A stretch of 11,080 nucleotides of DNA from positions 1 to 11,080 of the forward strand of contig JBOGFI010000023.1 of assembly GCA_050743365.1 (NCBI GenBank), given 5' to 3'. The translations under genes were made by a program, and so were the position numbers. This stretch comes from JBOGFI01 sp050743365. GTDB taxonomy: Bacteria > Actinomycetota > Acidimicrobiia > IMCC26256 > JACDBD01. The notes under the pieces are model-generated. The model was not told where the DNA came from. It was given only the letters and a program-made list of their open reading frames with translations, and did no database searches. Positions 1 to 7,043 of this stretch are shown here, piece after piece. Positions within the stretch are counted from its first letter, which is position 1. Each line of letters begins with the position of its first letter.

Positions 1-356
1 GCGGTGGTGCGACCGGGGACCGAGCCGCGACGCGGATGCGCCGGCGCCTCGGGCGCAGCCCCACCAGCGCGCCGCTGGTCCTCGCGCTGGAGCTCCTCGG
101 TGATCTCGTCGACCACCTGGACGCCGCGGGCGCCGATACCGGCGAAGATCGCCGCGAGCTCACCAGTGTCGGGCTCGAGGTCGGGCAGGGCCGCGAAGAT
201 CTCGCCGGTGGTGATGAAGCCGCGCTCGCGGACCTGCTGGAGGAGCCCGTCGACGTGGTTCCCGGACGCGGGACCCTCCTCGGATGCGACGTCGGGCGCG
301 TCGACCGGCGCGTCGCCGGACGGCTCGCTCGGTGTCGTCGATCCGGACTGCCCCAC
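1..356 (-). CDS. rpoD: RNA polymerase primary sigma factor RpoD, N-terminal part (cut by window edge)
   Basis: This is the first 118 codons of a primary sigma factor, which directs RNA polymerase to housekeeping promoters. The visible protein has an acidic Ser/Pro-rich leader (residues 1-33), then a segment around residues 34-85 that matches sigma-70 region 1.1: a 'LLQQVRERGFITTGEIFAALP' type helix pair ending in 'GVQVVDEI'. In primary sigma factors region 1.1 blocks DNA binding by free sigma. A basic Pro/Ala-rich stretch follows before the window ends. Regions 1.2 to 4 lie outside, so the identity rests on region 1.1 and on the position after dnaG, where rpoD is common in bacteria. The start is GTG at 356-354, chosen because AGGAG sits 5 bases upstream, overlapping the dnaG stop. 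Only 8 bases separate the two genes. Confidence 0.85.
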   Translation of the reverse strand, partial: MGQSGSTTPSEPSGDAPVDAPDVASEEGPASGNHVDGLLQQVRERGFITTGEIFAALPDLEPDTGELAAIFAGIGARGVQVVDEITEELQREDQRRAGGAAPEAPAHPRRGSVPGRTT

Positions 357-361
357 GCGTT

Positions 362-366
362 CTCCT
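362..366 (-). promoter_or_regulatory. Ribosome binding site of rpoD overlapping the dnaG stop
   Basis: AGGAG on the minus strand lies 5 bases before the GTG start of rpoD and shares bases with the dnaG TAG stop (365-367). It fixes the rpoD start and suggests that ribosomes finishing dnaG help to load on rpoD. Confidence 0.7.
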
Positions 367-3094
367 ACTCGTGTCCCTGGTCGGCAAGCCACCCTACCAA
401 CTGCCTCGCCGCCTGCTGTGCCGTCTCCCAGTCGCCGGTCTCGCGGTTGTGCGCGACGCGGTCGAGCAGCGACTTCACCTCGCTCGCGCGCCCGTCGTCG
501 CGTTCGAGCATCGAGTCGAGCAATCGCTCGCTTGCGGGTGCGACCATGTTGACGACCAGACGCGCCCGCACGCTCTCGGGATCACCATCGATGGCCGGCT
601 CCTCCACGGCGAGCCGTTCGAGCAGCGCGCGCACGGCACCATCGCTGCCGTCGAGCGCCTGGCGGAACGTCGACGACGCCTCCAGCTGCTCGAACGCGGC
701 CCGGGCGGTCGGGTCGGCGAACAGCGGCGCCTCGAGCCAGTCGACGACGAACTGCGGCTCGTGGATCGCCCATCGCAGGGCGTCGAGCTCGCGCCGGTCG
801 ACGGACCGCCAGGCGGGAGGCGCTGTCTCCGGCGGCGGCTGCCGTGTCGGGCGGCCGCGGGCAATCGCCTCCTTGAACCAGGCGTGGTCGACGCCGAGCG
901 TGCCCGCCACCGACTGGATGTAGCCCTCCCGCACGAGCTCGTTCGGGTGCTCGCGCAGCGCCGGGACCACCGCCTCGGCCGCACGCGCCCGCCCCTCGGG
1001 CGTGCTGCGGTCGGCGTCGGCCATGGCCTGGTCGATGCGGAACTGGAGGAACCGCTTGGACCCGTCGAGCGCCTTGAGCAGCGCGCCCGGATCCTCGCGC
1101 CACACGTCGGCGGGGTCGCGCCCCGCGGGCAGGGCGGCCACCCGCACCTCGATCTCGTAGCGCTGCTCCCACTGGTACCAGCGCTCGGCTGCGCCCCGGC
1201 CGGCGGCGTCGGCGTCGTACGCCAGGGTGACCTTGCGGGCGAGGTTCTTGAGGATCTGGAAGTGGTCGTCGGCGAGGGCGGTCCCGCACGTGGCGACGGC
1301 GTTGGGCGCGCCCGCGAGCGCGAACGCCATCACGTCGGTGTACCCCTCGCAGATCACGGCCTCGCCCTTCGCCACGATCTCCCCCTTGGCCCAGTTGAGG
1401 CCGTAGAGGAGGCGGCTCTTCTGGTAGATGGCGGTCTCGGGTGAGTTCTTGTACTTGGGTCCGGTGTCGTCGAGGGCGCGCCCGCCGAAGCCGGCGGGCT
1501 CACCGCGGGCGTCGTAGATGGGGAACATCAGCCGGGCCCGGAACTGGTCCTGGAGCTTGTTGACCCGGTTCACGAACGCGAGCCCGGCGCCGGTGATGTC
1601 GTCGCGCGAGAACTTGCGCGCCTGGAGGTGGCGGCTGAGCGCGTCCCAGTTGTCGGGCGACCACCCGATCGAGAAGCGGCGGGCGGCGTCGCCGTCGAAG
1701 CCCCGGCTGCGCAGGTACCCGCGGGCGGTGCCGCCCTCGGGGGCATCGAGCAGCAAGCGGTGGTAGAACGCGATCGCCTCGCCCAACGCTTCGGCGAGAC
1801 GGTCGCGCCGCTTGCGGTTCTCCCCCGTCGTCTTGTTGTCGTAGCGCAGGGTGATCCCGGCGCGAGCGGCGAGGCGCTCGACCGCGTCGACGAAGTCGAG
1901 GTGCTCGACCTCGCGCACGAACGTGATCGCGTCGCCGCTCTTCTGGCAGCCAAAGCAGTTGCCGGTGAGGATGTTGTCCTCCAATGCAAAGGCGTGCTCC
2001 CCCGGTACGACTGCGCAGAACACCTCCTCGACGCGGTCTGTCCTCTCAACCGACTTCACGACCCAACCGCGCCGATGGAATGCCTTCTTCGACGCCGCGA
2101 ACCGGTCGCGATGTTGTGAAAGGAGAAAGAAACGCTCATCAAGATCCGCATTGATCAGATGGATCCGGTACAGCGGTGTCGGGTTCTTACCGACACGAGT
2201 TCGCAGCTGATGAGTAACGCCAAAGGTCCCGATTCCGACTCGGGTACAGAGAAGCCGCACGAACTCGAGATCCTCGCGTTTGGCCGAGTTCAGGATCACA
2301 GTTCCGTCAGCGGCCACACATCCGTCAGCGGCGAAGTAACCCGCGAGCCAGCCGACGAGATAGTTGGGAGATTCGTCGAGCGATGGGCGCTCCTTGAAGA
2401 ACGCTGGAAGATCGACGACTTTGAGGAAAGGGTGAGTTTCTCCCGTGCGCTCGTAGGTGTACTCGCACTGGTACGTATGACTGAGAGGGAACCACTTCAG
2501 TAGCTCACGGTCCTTCGTGCCATGGAGATCGACGCAGGCTCCCTTGTAGAATCGAGTTCCGTCGCCGTAGGTGATGCCGTGGGCAATTCCAAACGGAGAG
2601 AGACGTTCGATCTTGCGGAGGCCCCGCTGCGGAAACGTCCAACAGAGACTCGCGCCGGTGACGAGTTCTTCGGTTGGACACTCCACTCGGAGGTGCCGGC
2701 GGCTTCGGAGTAACCAGCGGTGACGCGGGGTGGCGTAGACGGTCTTCTCGACACGATTCCTGCTGAGCGTCAGCTTCATCAGAGGCTGCACGCCAAATGA
2801 GTAGAACGGAGCGTCCACCCAGTGTCCGTTGGTAGACAGCACGCGCTGCGTCGACCCTGCGAGGTCGCGGATCTCGCGGACGCCGTCCCAGGTCATCACC
2901 CTGGTCTCTCCTGCGAGGCAGTGCCACACTCCCAATTCCTGGTTCACCGAGAACGAGGGCGTCTTCTCGGCGTGGAAGGGGCACAGCCCCATGTAGCGGT
3001 TGCCGACCCGCTTGAGTGCGATGTGCTCCCCCGCCAGCGCCACCAGGTCGGTCGACTCCCGCACCCGGGCGACGTCGTCGTCGAGGATCCCCAT
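365..3094 (-). CDS. dnaG: DNA primase DnaG, interrupted by an in-frame intein
   Basis: DnaG makes the short RNA primers used at the replication fork and is recruited by the DnaB helicase. The 909-residue precursor contains a 321-residue intein (residues 59-379); splicing would leave 588 residues, normal for DnaG. Residues 1-58 hold the first half of the CHC2 zinc-binding domain (C38, H41). After the intein the domain resumes with 'CFGCQKSGDAITFV', giving the third and fourth ligands (380 and 383). A DnaG catalytic core follows, with a TOPRIM fold shown by 'VICEGYTDVMAF' (Glu583, Asp587) and 'YDADAAGRG' (Asp627, Asp629). The rest is a helical C-terminal region where DnaG normally binds helicase. 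The ATG at 3094 has TGAGG four bases upstream. dgt ends 46 bases before it and rpoD starts 8 bases after it, a conserved type of arrangement. The reading frame is open throughout. Confidence 0.97.
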   Translation of the reverse strand: MGILDDDVARVRESTDLVALAGEHIALKRVGNRYMGLCPFHAEKTPSFSVNQELGVWHCLAGETRVMTWDGVREIRDLAGSTQRVLSTNGHWVDAPFYSFGVQPLMKLTLSRNRVEKTVYATPRHRWLLRSRRHLRVECPTEELVTGASLCWTFPQRGLRKIERLSPFGIAHGITYGDGTRFYKGACVDLHGTKDRELLKWFPLSHTYQCEYTYERTGETHPFLKVVDLPAFFKERPSLDESPNYLVGWLAGYFAADGCVAADGTVILNSAKREDLEFVRLLCTRVGIGTFGVTHQLRTRVGKNPTPLYRIHLINADLDERFFLLSQHRDRFAASKKAFHRRGWVVKSVERTDRVEEVFCAVVPGEHAFALEDNILTGNCFGCQKSGDAITFVREVEHLDFVDAVERLAARAGITLRYDNKTTGENRKRRDRLAEALGEAIAFYHRLLLDAPEGGTARGYLRSRGFDGDAARRFSIGWSPDNWDALSRHLQARKFSRDDITGAGLAFVNRVNKLQDQFRARLMFPIYDARGEPAGFGGRALDDTGPKYKNSPETAIYQKSRLLYGLNWAKGEIVAKGEAVICEGYTDVMAFALAGAPNAVATCGTALADDHFQILKNLARKVTLAYDADAAGRGAAERWYQWEQRYEIEVRVAALPAGRDPADVWREDPGALLKALDGSKRFLQFRIDQAMADADRSTPEGRARAAEAVVPALREHPNELVREGYIQSVAGTLGVDHAWFKEAIARGRPTRQPPPETAPPAWRSVDRRELDALRWAIHEPQFVVDWLEAPLFADPTARAAFEQLEASSTFRQALDGSDGAVRALLERLAVEEPAIDGDPESVRARLVVNMVAPASERLLDSMLERDDGRASEVKSLLDRVAHNRETGDWETAQQAARQLVGWLADQGHE
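1958..2920 (-). other. DnaG intein, 321 aa, with splicing blocks and endonuclease
   Basis: This in-frame protein-splicing element occupies residues 59-379 of the DnaG precursor. Block A is 'CLAGETRV' (Cys1). Block B is 'ATPRHRW' with the TxxH motif (Thr64, His67 of the intein) and Trp69. Block F is 'EVFCAVVPGEHAF' (Cys302, His309). Block G is 'ILTGN' followed by the extein Cys, so the terminal Asn321 and the +1 Cys are present, but the usual penultimate His is Gly320. The boundaries are firm because removing the segment restores 'GVWH-CFGCQKSG' of an ordinary CHC2 primase. Trp69, Cys302 and Thr319 fit the WCT signature of class 3 inteins, yet Cys1 is also present. A hand count gives about 53% GC at 2101-2220 against 68% at 1501-1620 in the host gene. 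Splicing competence is inferred from the intact blocks and from the essential host gene. Confidence 0.96.
2066..2608 (-). other. LAGLIDADG homing endonuclease domain inside the DnaG intein
   Basis: Between splicing blocks B and F, at about intein residues 105-285, lies a two-motif LAGLIDADG endonuclease. The first motif is 'GIAHGITYGDGT' with the expected metal-binding Asp at intein residue 120. The second is 'LVGWLAGYFAADG' with Asp199. The 79-residue spacing suits a single-chain, pseudo-dimeric enzyme of this family. Such enzymes cut the intein-free allele of their host gene so that repair copies the intein in. Both acidic residues are present and nothing breaks the frame, so the domain looks recently active. 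The edges given are approximate. The target would be the intact dnaG sequence at the zinc-site codons. Confidence 0.82.
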
Positions 3095-3115
3095 CGGGCC
3101 TCAGGTTACGGCCCG

Positions 3116-3132
3116 GGCGGCACTGCGCCGCC
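3116..3132 (-). other. Small GC hairpin between dgt and dnaG
   Basis: GGCGGC (3116-3121) and GCCGCC (3127-3132) are perfect 6-base arms around a 5-base loop, inside the 46-base gap between the dgt stop and the dnaG start. There is no T-run after it, so it is not a convincing terminator. It may be a weak attenuating or mRNA-processing structure, or chance in GC-rich DNA. Confidence 0.3.
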
Positions 3133-3140
3133 GGACCCGC

Positions 3141-4238
3141 TCACACGCCGCGGGGAAGGTCCTCGGGTCGCCAGCCCAGCAGCTCGACGCCCAGCCCGAG
3201 GGCGAAGCGGTCGGTCATGCCGCTGACGTAGCGGATGGCCTCGGCGGCGGCGCCGGGTGTGCCCGGCGCTACCCGTGACCGGGGGTCCGCGCCGGCGAGG
3301 TCGGGGATCCGGGTGGGGGCGTCGGCGAAGTACTCGACCAGGCCCCGGAGCAGGGCTATCACCCGCTCAGCCTGGCGACGGGCCGCCGGGCGCAGGTAGA
3401 CGCGGTCGAAGTTGAACGCGCGGAACGCGGCCAGCGCCGACGCCGCGGGCTCGGTCATGCCGACGTGGCCGGTGCGGTCGGTGGCGTCGAGCACCGCGAG
3501 CACGAACGTGCCGATCTGCTCGGAGCGACGGGCGCCCACGATGTCGCGCACCTCGGGGGGCAGGTCGTCCGGCGTCAGGATCCCGGCCCTGACCGCGTCC
3601 TCGAAGTCGTGGCAGACGTAGGCGATGCGGTCGGCCCACGCCACCACCTCACCCTCGGGGGTGGCGGGCGCGGGGCGCCGCCACGAGTGGTTGCGGACCC
3701 CGTCGAGCGTCTCGAGGCAGAGGTTGAGCGCGCCGAGGGTGACGTCGGCGCCGTAGACGGCGTGGTCGTAGCCGGTCTCGGGCAGGTAGGGCGAGAACGC
3801 CTCCTCGGAGGCGTGGCCCGCAGGGCCGTGGCCGCAGTCGTGGGCGAGGGCGATGGCCTCGACCAGGGGCACACACAGGTTGGCGGCCCGGGCGATGCCG
3901 GTGGCGACCTGCGCAACCTCGACGGCGTGGGTGAGGCGGGTGCGGAGGTGGTCGTCCTCGGGGGCGATGAACACCTGGCACTTCCCGGCCAGGCGCCGCC
4001 AGGGGCGCGAGTGCTTCACCCGGTCGAGGTCGCGCTCGAAGCACAGCCGGTACGGGTCGGGCTCCTCGGGCGCAATCCGGCGCCCGGCACCGACCGGTCG
4101 GGTGGCGCCGGGGGCCAGCGCGGCCGCGAGCTCGGCCTCGCGCTCCTCCCGCCGACGGAGCTCGCCGCCGACGTACCCGTCGACGTCGGGATGCGCCTTG
4201 CGCACCGCCACACCCGCCTCCACGACCAGGCTCTCCAT
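3141..4238 (-). CDS. dgt: dGTPase-like HD-domain dNTP triphosphohydrolase
   Basis: Members of this family split dNTPs, classically dGTP, into a deoxynucleoside and triphosphate, and so tune the nucleotide pool. The 365-residue protein has a charged N-terminal region (about 20-60) and then the family segment 'HSRPWRRLAGKCQVF' (76-90). The metal-binding HD signature is complete: His104 in 'RLTHAVEV', His133-Asp134 in 'AHDCGHGPAGH', and Asp203 in 'WADRIAYVCHDFEDA'. The family is often somewhat longer, around 400 residues or more. The ATG at 4238 is chosen because it gives the natural N-terminus and has a modest GGTGA four bases upstream. The gene sits directly before dnaG, an order shared with mycobacteria, consistent with a role in DNA precursor control. 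The exact substrate preference cannot be read from the sequence. Confidence 0.92.
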   Translation of the reverse strand: MESLVVEAGVAVRKAHPDVDGYVGGELRRREEREAELAAALAPGATRPVGAGRRIAPEEPDPYRLCFERDLDRVKHSRPWRRLAGKCQVFIAPEDDHLRTRLTHAVEVAQVATGIARAANLCVPLVEAIALAHDCGHGPAGHASEEAFSPYLPETGYDHAVYGADVTLGALNLCLETLDGVRNHSWRRPAPATPEGEVVAWADRIAYVCHDFEDAVRAGILTPDDLPPEVRDIVGARRSEQIGTFVLAVLDATDRTGHVGMTEPAASALAAFRAFNFDRVYLRPAARRQAERVIALLRGLVEYFADAPTRIPDLAGADPRSRVAPGTPGAAAEAIRYVSGMTDRFALGLGVELLGWRPEDLPRGV

Positions 4239-4270
4239 GCGGTCACCATACCGGCGGGGTGTGACGACAA

Positions 4271-4323
4271 CCGCTTTGGCGTCACTTAGGACCCTCAGCG
4301 GTCCCTTTCTGACGCCAAAACGG
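4271..4323 (-). terminator. Long two-part RNA hairpin after ppdK, probable terminator
   Basis: Six bases beyond the ppdK stop codon lies a strong inverted repeat. The outer arms are CCGCTTTGGCGTCA (4271-4284) and TGACGCCAAAACGG (4310-4323). An inner stem pairs GGACC (4289-4293) with GGTCC (4300-4304) around a 6-base loop. The only mismatch in the outer arms (C4274 against A4320) becomes a G-U wobble in the minus-strand transcript, the strand that carries ppdK, so an RNA role is more likely than a DNA one. The sequence after the stem on the minus strand (TTGTCGTCAC) has only a weak U tract. It is best read as a terminator of the kind with a poor tail, though a regulatory leader for dgt-dnaG or a palindromic intergenic repeat is possible. 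Confidence 0.65.
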
Positions 4324-4328
4324 CTGAG

Positions 4329-6959
4329 TCAGGCGGAGGCGCCCGGGCCGGAAGCGCCGAGGGCGGCGTGGGCGGCGGCGAGGCGGGCCAGGGGCACGCG
4401 GTAGGGCGAGCACGAGACGTAGTCGAGGCCGACCTCGTGGCAGAAGTGCACCGACGCCGGGTCGCCGCCGTGCTCACCGCAGATCCCGAGCTTGAGGTCG
4501 GGCCGGGCGGCCCGCCCCTTCTCGACGGCCTCGCGCACCAGCTGGCCCACCCCCTCGACGTCGAGGGTCTCGAACGGGTTGGCGGGCAGCAGGCGCAACT
4601 CGAGGTAGCGGGCCATGAAGCGGCCCTCCACGTCGTCACGCGAGAAGCCGAACGTCATCTGGGTGAGGTCGTTGGTGCCGAATGAGAAGAACTCGGCCAC
4701 CTCGGCGATCTCACCGGCGACGAGCGCGGCGCGCGGCGTCTCCACCATGGTCCCAACGAGGAACGACACCCCCTCGCGGCCGTCGGAGAACAGCGCCTGC
4801 GCGACCTCGCGCGTCCAGTCCACGAGCAGCCCCAGCTCCTCCTTCGCCACCGCGAGCGGGATCATGATCTCGACCCTCGGGTCGCCGCCCGCCAACTTGC
4901 GCTCGACCGCCGCCTCGAGCACTGCCTTCACCTGCATGCGGTACAGGCCGGGCTTGATGATGCCGAGCCGGCAGCCCCGCGTGCCGAGCATGGGATTGGA
5001 CTCCCGCCACGACTGTGCGGCCCCGAGGAGCGTGCGGCCCTCGTCGTCGAGCCCGCCGCGCGCGTCGCGCACGAGCAGCTCCTCGACGTCGGGGAGGAAC
5101 TCGTGCAGCGGGGGGTCGAGCAGGCGGATGGTCACCGGTAGGCCGTCCATCGCCTCGAGGATCCCGAGGAAATCGGACCTCTGAAGCGCCTCGAGCTCCG
5201 CCAGCGCGGCCAGCTCCTCCTCTTCCTCGGAGGCGAGGATGAAGCGCTGCACGATCGGGAGCCGGTCGCCCAGGAACATGTGCTCGGTGCGGCACAGCCC
5301 GATGCCCTCGGCGCCGAACCGGCGCGCCTTGGCGGCGTCGTCGGGCAGGTCGGCGTTGGTGCGGACCCCGAGACGCCGGAAGCCGTCGGCCCATTCGAGG
5401 ATGGTCTCGAACGGCCCCGACGGCTCTGGGGTCACGACGGGCACCGCGCCCAGCACCACCTCGCCGGTCGTGCCGTTGACGGAGACGACGTCGCCCTCGC
5501 GCACGGTCGTGCCGGCGACCGAGAAGATCTTCCGCTCGACGTCGATGTCGAGCGCCGACGCGCCACACACGGCAGGCTTCCCCATCCCGCGTGCGACGAC
5601 GGCGGCGTGGCTCACCAACCCGCCGCGGGAGGTGAGGATGCCCTCGGCCGCGATCATGCCGTGCAGATCTTCGGGCGACGTCTCGGGCCGCACGAGGATG
5701 ACCCGCTCACCGGCGGCGGCCATCGCCTCGGCGGCGTCGGCGGTGAACGACACCTTGCCCACCGCCGCGCCCGGCGAGGCGTTGAGCCCCTTCGCGACCG
5801 CGTCGTACTTGGCGGACGGGTCGAACTGCGGGTGGAGCAGCTGGTCGAGCTGGGCGGGCTGCACCCTCAGCACCGCCTCCTCCCGGTCGATGATGCCCTC
5901 GCCTTCCATCTCCACGGCCATGCGCAACGCGGCGGCGGCCGTACGCTTGCCGACCCTGGTCTGGAGGATGAACAGGCGACCCTGCTCGATGGTGAACTCG
6001 ATGTCGCACATGTCGCGGTAGTGGCGCTGGAGCGTGTCCATCACCTCGAGCAACTGGGCGTGGCGCTCGGGGAAGACCTGCGCCATGGCTTCGAGTGGCT
6101 CGGTGACACGGATGCCGGCGACCACGTCCTCCCCCTGGGCGTTGGTCAGGAAGTCGCCGTAGGGCGTGTTCTCGCCGGTGGACGGGTCGCGCGTGAAGGC
6201 CACCCCGGTGCCGGAGTCGTCGCCCTTGTTGCCGAAGACCATCGTCTGCACGTTGACGGCGGTGCCGAGGTCGTCGGGGATCCCCTCGAGCTTCCGGTAG
6301 TCACGCGCCCGGCGACCGTTCCAGCTCTTGAACACGGCTTCGATCGCGTAGCGGAGCTGCTCGCGCGGCTCCTGGGGGAACTCGACCCCGGCCTCGCCCT
6401 TCACGATGCCCTTGAACGTCTCGACCAGGGCGGACAGGTCGCCGGCCAACAGCTCGGGGTCGCTCGAGACCCCTCGCTCCTCGCGCAGGTCGGCGAGCGC
6501 CTCCTCGAAGAGCTCACCGTCGACGTCGAGCACGATCTTGCCGAACATCTGCACGAAGCGGCGGTAGGAGTCTCGGGCGAAGCGGTCGTTCCCGGTCTGC
6601 TTGGCCAGGCCGCCGACGGAGGTGTCGTTGAGGCCCAGGTTGAGGACGGTGTCCATCATTCCCGGCATCGAGAACGGCGCGCCCGACCGCACCGACACGA
6701 GCAGCGGGTCGACGTCGTCGCCCAGGCGCTTGCCCATCTTCTCCTCGAGCGCGGCCAGCGCGGCGTCGACCTCGCCCATCAGGCCGTCGGGAAGCCGGTC
6801 GCCGGCGGCCATGTACGCCTTGCAGGCTTCGGTGGTGATCGTGAAGCCGGGCGGTACCGGGAGCCCGAGCTTCGTCATCTCGGCGAGGTTGGCTCCTTTA
6901 CCCCCGAGCAGGTACTTCTGCTCCTTGGACCCCTCCTCGAACGCGTAGACGTAGCGCAT
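4329..6959 (-). CDS. ppdK: Pyruvate, phosphate dikinase
   Basis: The enzyme reversibly interconverts pyruvate, ATP and phosphate with phosphoenolpyruvate, AMP and pyrophosphate, feeding gluconeogenesis or running glycolysis in reverse order of energy use. The 876-residue chain is the usual family length. From the chosen start it has an N-terminal ATP-binding region beginning 'MRYVYAFEEGSKEQKYLLGG' and including 'SVRSGAPFSMPGMMDTVLN'. The swivelling phosphohistidine domain contains 'TSRGGLVSHAAVVARGMGKP' with catalytic His451. The C-terminal PEP/pyruvate barrel shows 'GLCRTEHMF', 'FSFGTNDLTQMTFGFSRDD' and 'GICGEHGGDP' with the catalytic Cys. The frame is open up to 6998, but the ATG at 6959 is preferred: GGAGGG lies four bases upstream and relatives begin with a similar MxYVY stretch. 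The regulatory Thr two residues before the catalytic His in plant and many bacterial enzymes is Val449 here. Confidence 0.97.
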   Translation of the reverse strand: MRYVYAFEEGSKEQKYLLGGKGANLAEMTKLGLPVPPGFTITTEACKAYMAAGDRLPDGLMGEVDAALAALEEKMGKRLGDDVDPLLVSVRSGAPFSMPGMMDTVLNLGLNDTSVGGLAKQTGNDRFARDSYRRFVQMFGKIVLDVDGELFEEALADLREERGVSSDPELLAGDLSALVETFKGIVKGEAGVEFPQEPREQLRYAIEAVFKSWNGRRARDYRKLEGIPDDLGTAVNVQTMVFGNKGDDSGTGVAFTRDPSTGENTPYGDFLTNAQGEDVVAGIRVTEPLEAMAQVFPERHAQLLEVMDTLQRHYRDMCDIEFTIEQGRLFILQTRVGKRTAAAALRMAVEMEGEGIIDREEAVLRVQPAQLDQLLHPQFDPSAKYDAVAKGLNASPGAAVGKVSFTADAAEAMAAAGERVILVRPETSPEDLHGMIAAEGILTSRGGLVSHAAVVARGMGKPAVCGASALDIDVERKIFSVAGTTVREGDVVSVNGTTGEVVLGAVPVVTPEPSGPFETILEWADGFRRLGVRTNADLPDDAAKARRFGAEGIGLCRTEHMFLGDRLPIVQRFILASEEEEELAALAELEALQRSDFLGILEAMDGLPVTIRLLDPPLHEFLPDVEELLVRDARGGLDDEGRTLLGAAQSWRESNPMLGTRGCRLGIIKPGLYRMQVKAVLEAAVERKLAGGDPRVEIMIPLAVAKEELGLLVDWTREVAQALFSDGREGVSFLVGTMVETPRAALVAGEIAEVAEFFSFGTNDLTQMTFGFSRDDVEGRFMARYLELRLLPANPFETLDVEGVGQLVREAVEKGRAARPDLKLGICGEHGGDPASVHFCHEVGLDYVSCSPYRVPLARLAAAHAALGASGPGASA

Positions 6960-6963
6960 GTAG

Positions 6964-6969
6964 CCCTCC
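6964..6969 (-). promoter_or_regulatory. Strong ribosome binding site of ppdK
   Basis: GGAGGG on the minus strand, four bases before the ATG at 6959, is the best Shine-Dalgarno sequence in the window. It sets the ppdK start 13 codons inside the longest open frame. The 84-base gap upstream (6960-7043) shows no promoter I can defend. Confidence 0.75.
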
Positions 6970-7043
6970 GTGGCGGCGGCCGGTCCGCCCAGACCCATGG
7001 GCCAGACTACGGGCAGGGCCTCGGCGTGGGAAACGGGTGCGGG

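Noticed and set aside
284..1444. Plus-strand open frame of 386 codons over the rpoD start and dnaG
   Set aside because: It crosses the dnaG/rpoD junction antisense and has no recognisable motif; the minus-strand genes explain the region.
1958..2920. The insert in dnaG as a free-standing gene, group I intron or insertion sequence
   Set aside because: It is in frame with both halves of dnaG, has protein-splicing blocks at both ends and no start, stop, transposase or terminal repeats, so an intein explains it fully.
6960..7043. A promoter for ppdK in the 84-base gap
   Set aside because: No pair of -35 and -10 like sequences with proper spacing stands out; the short CCCATGGG palindrome near 6994 falls inside the extended ppdK frame and has no clear role.
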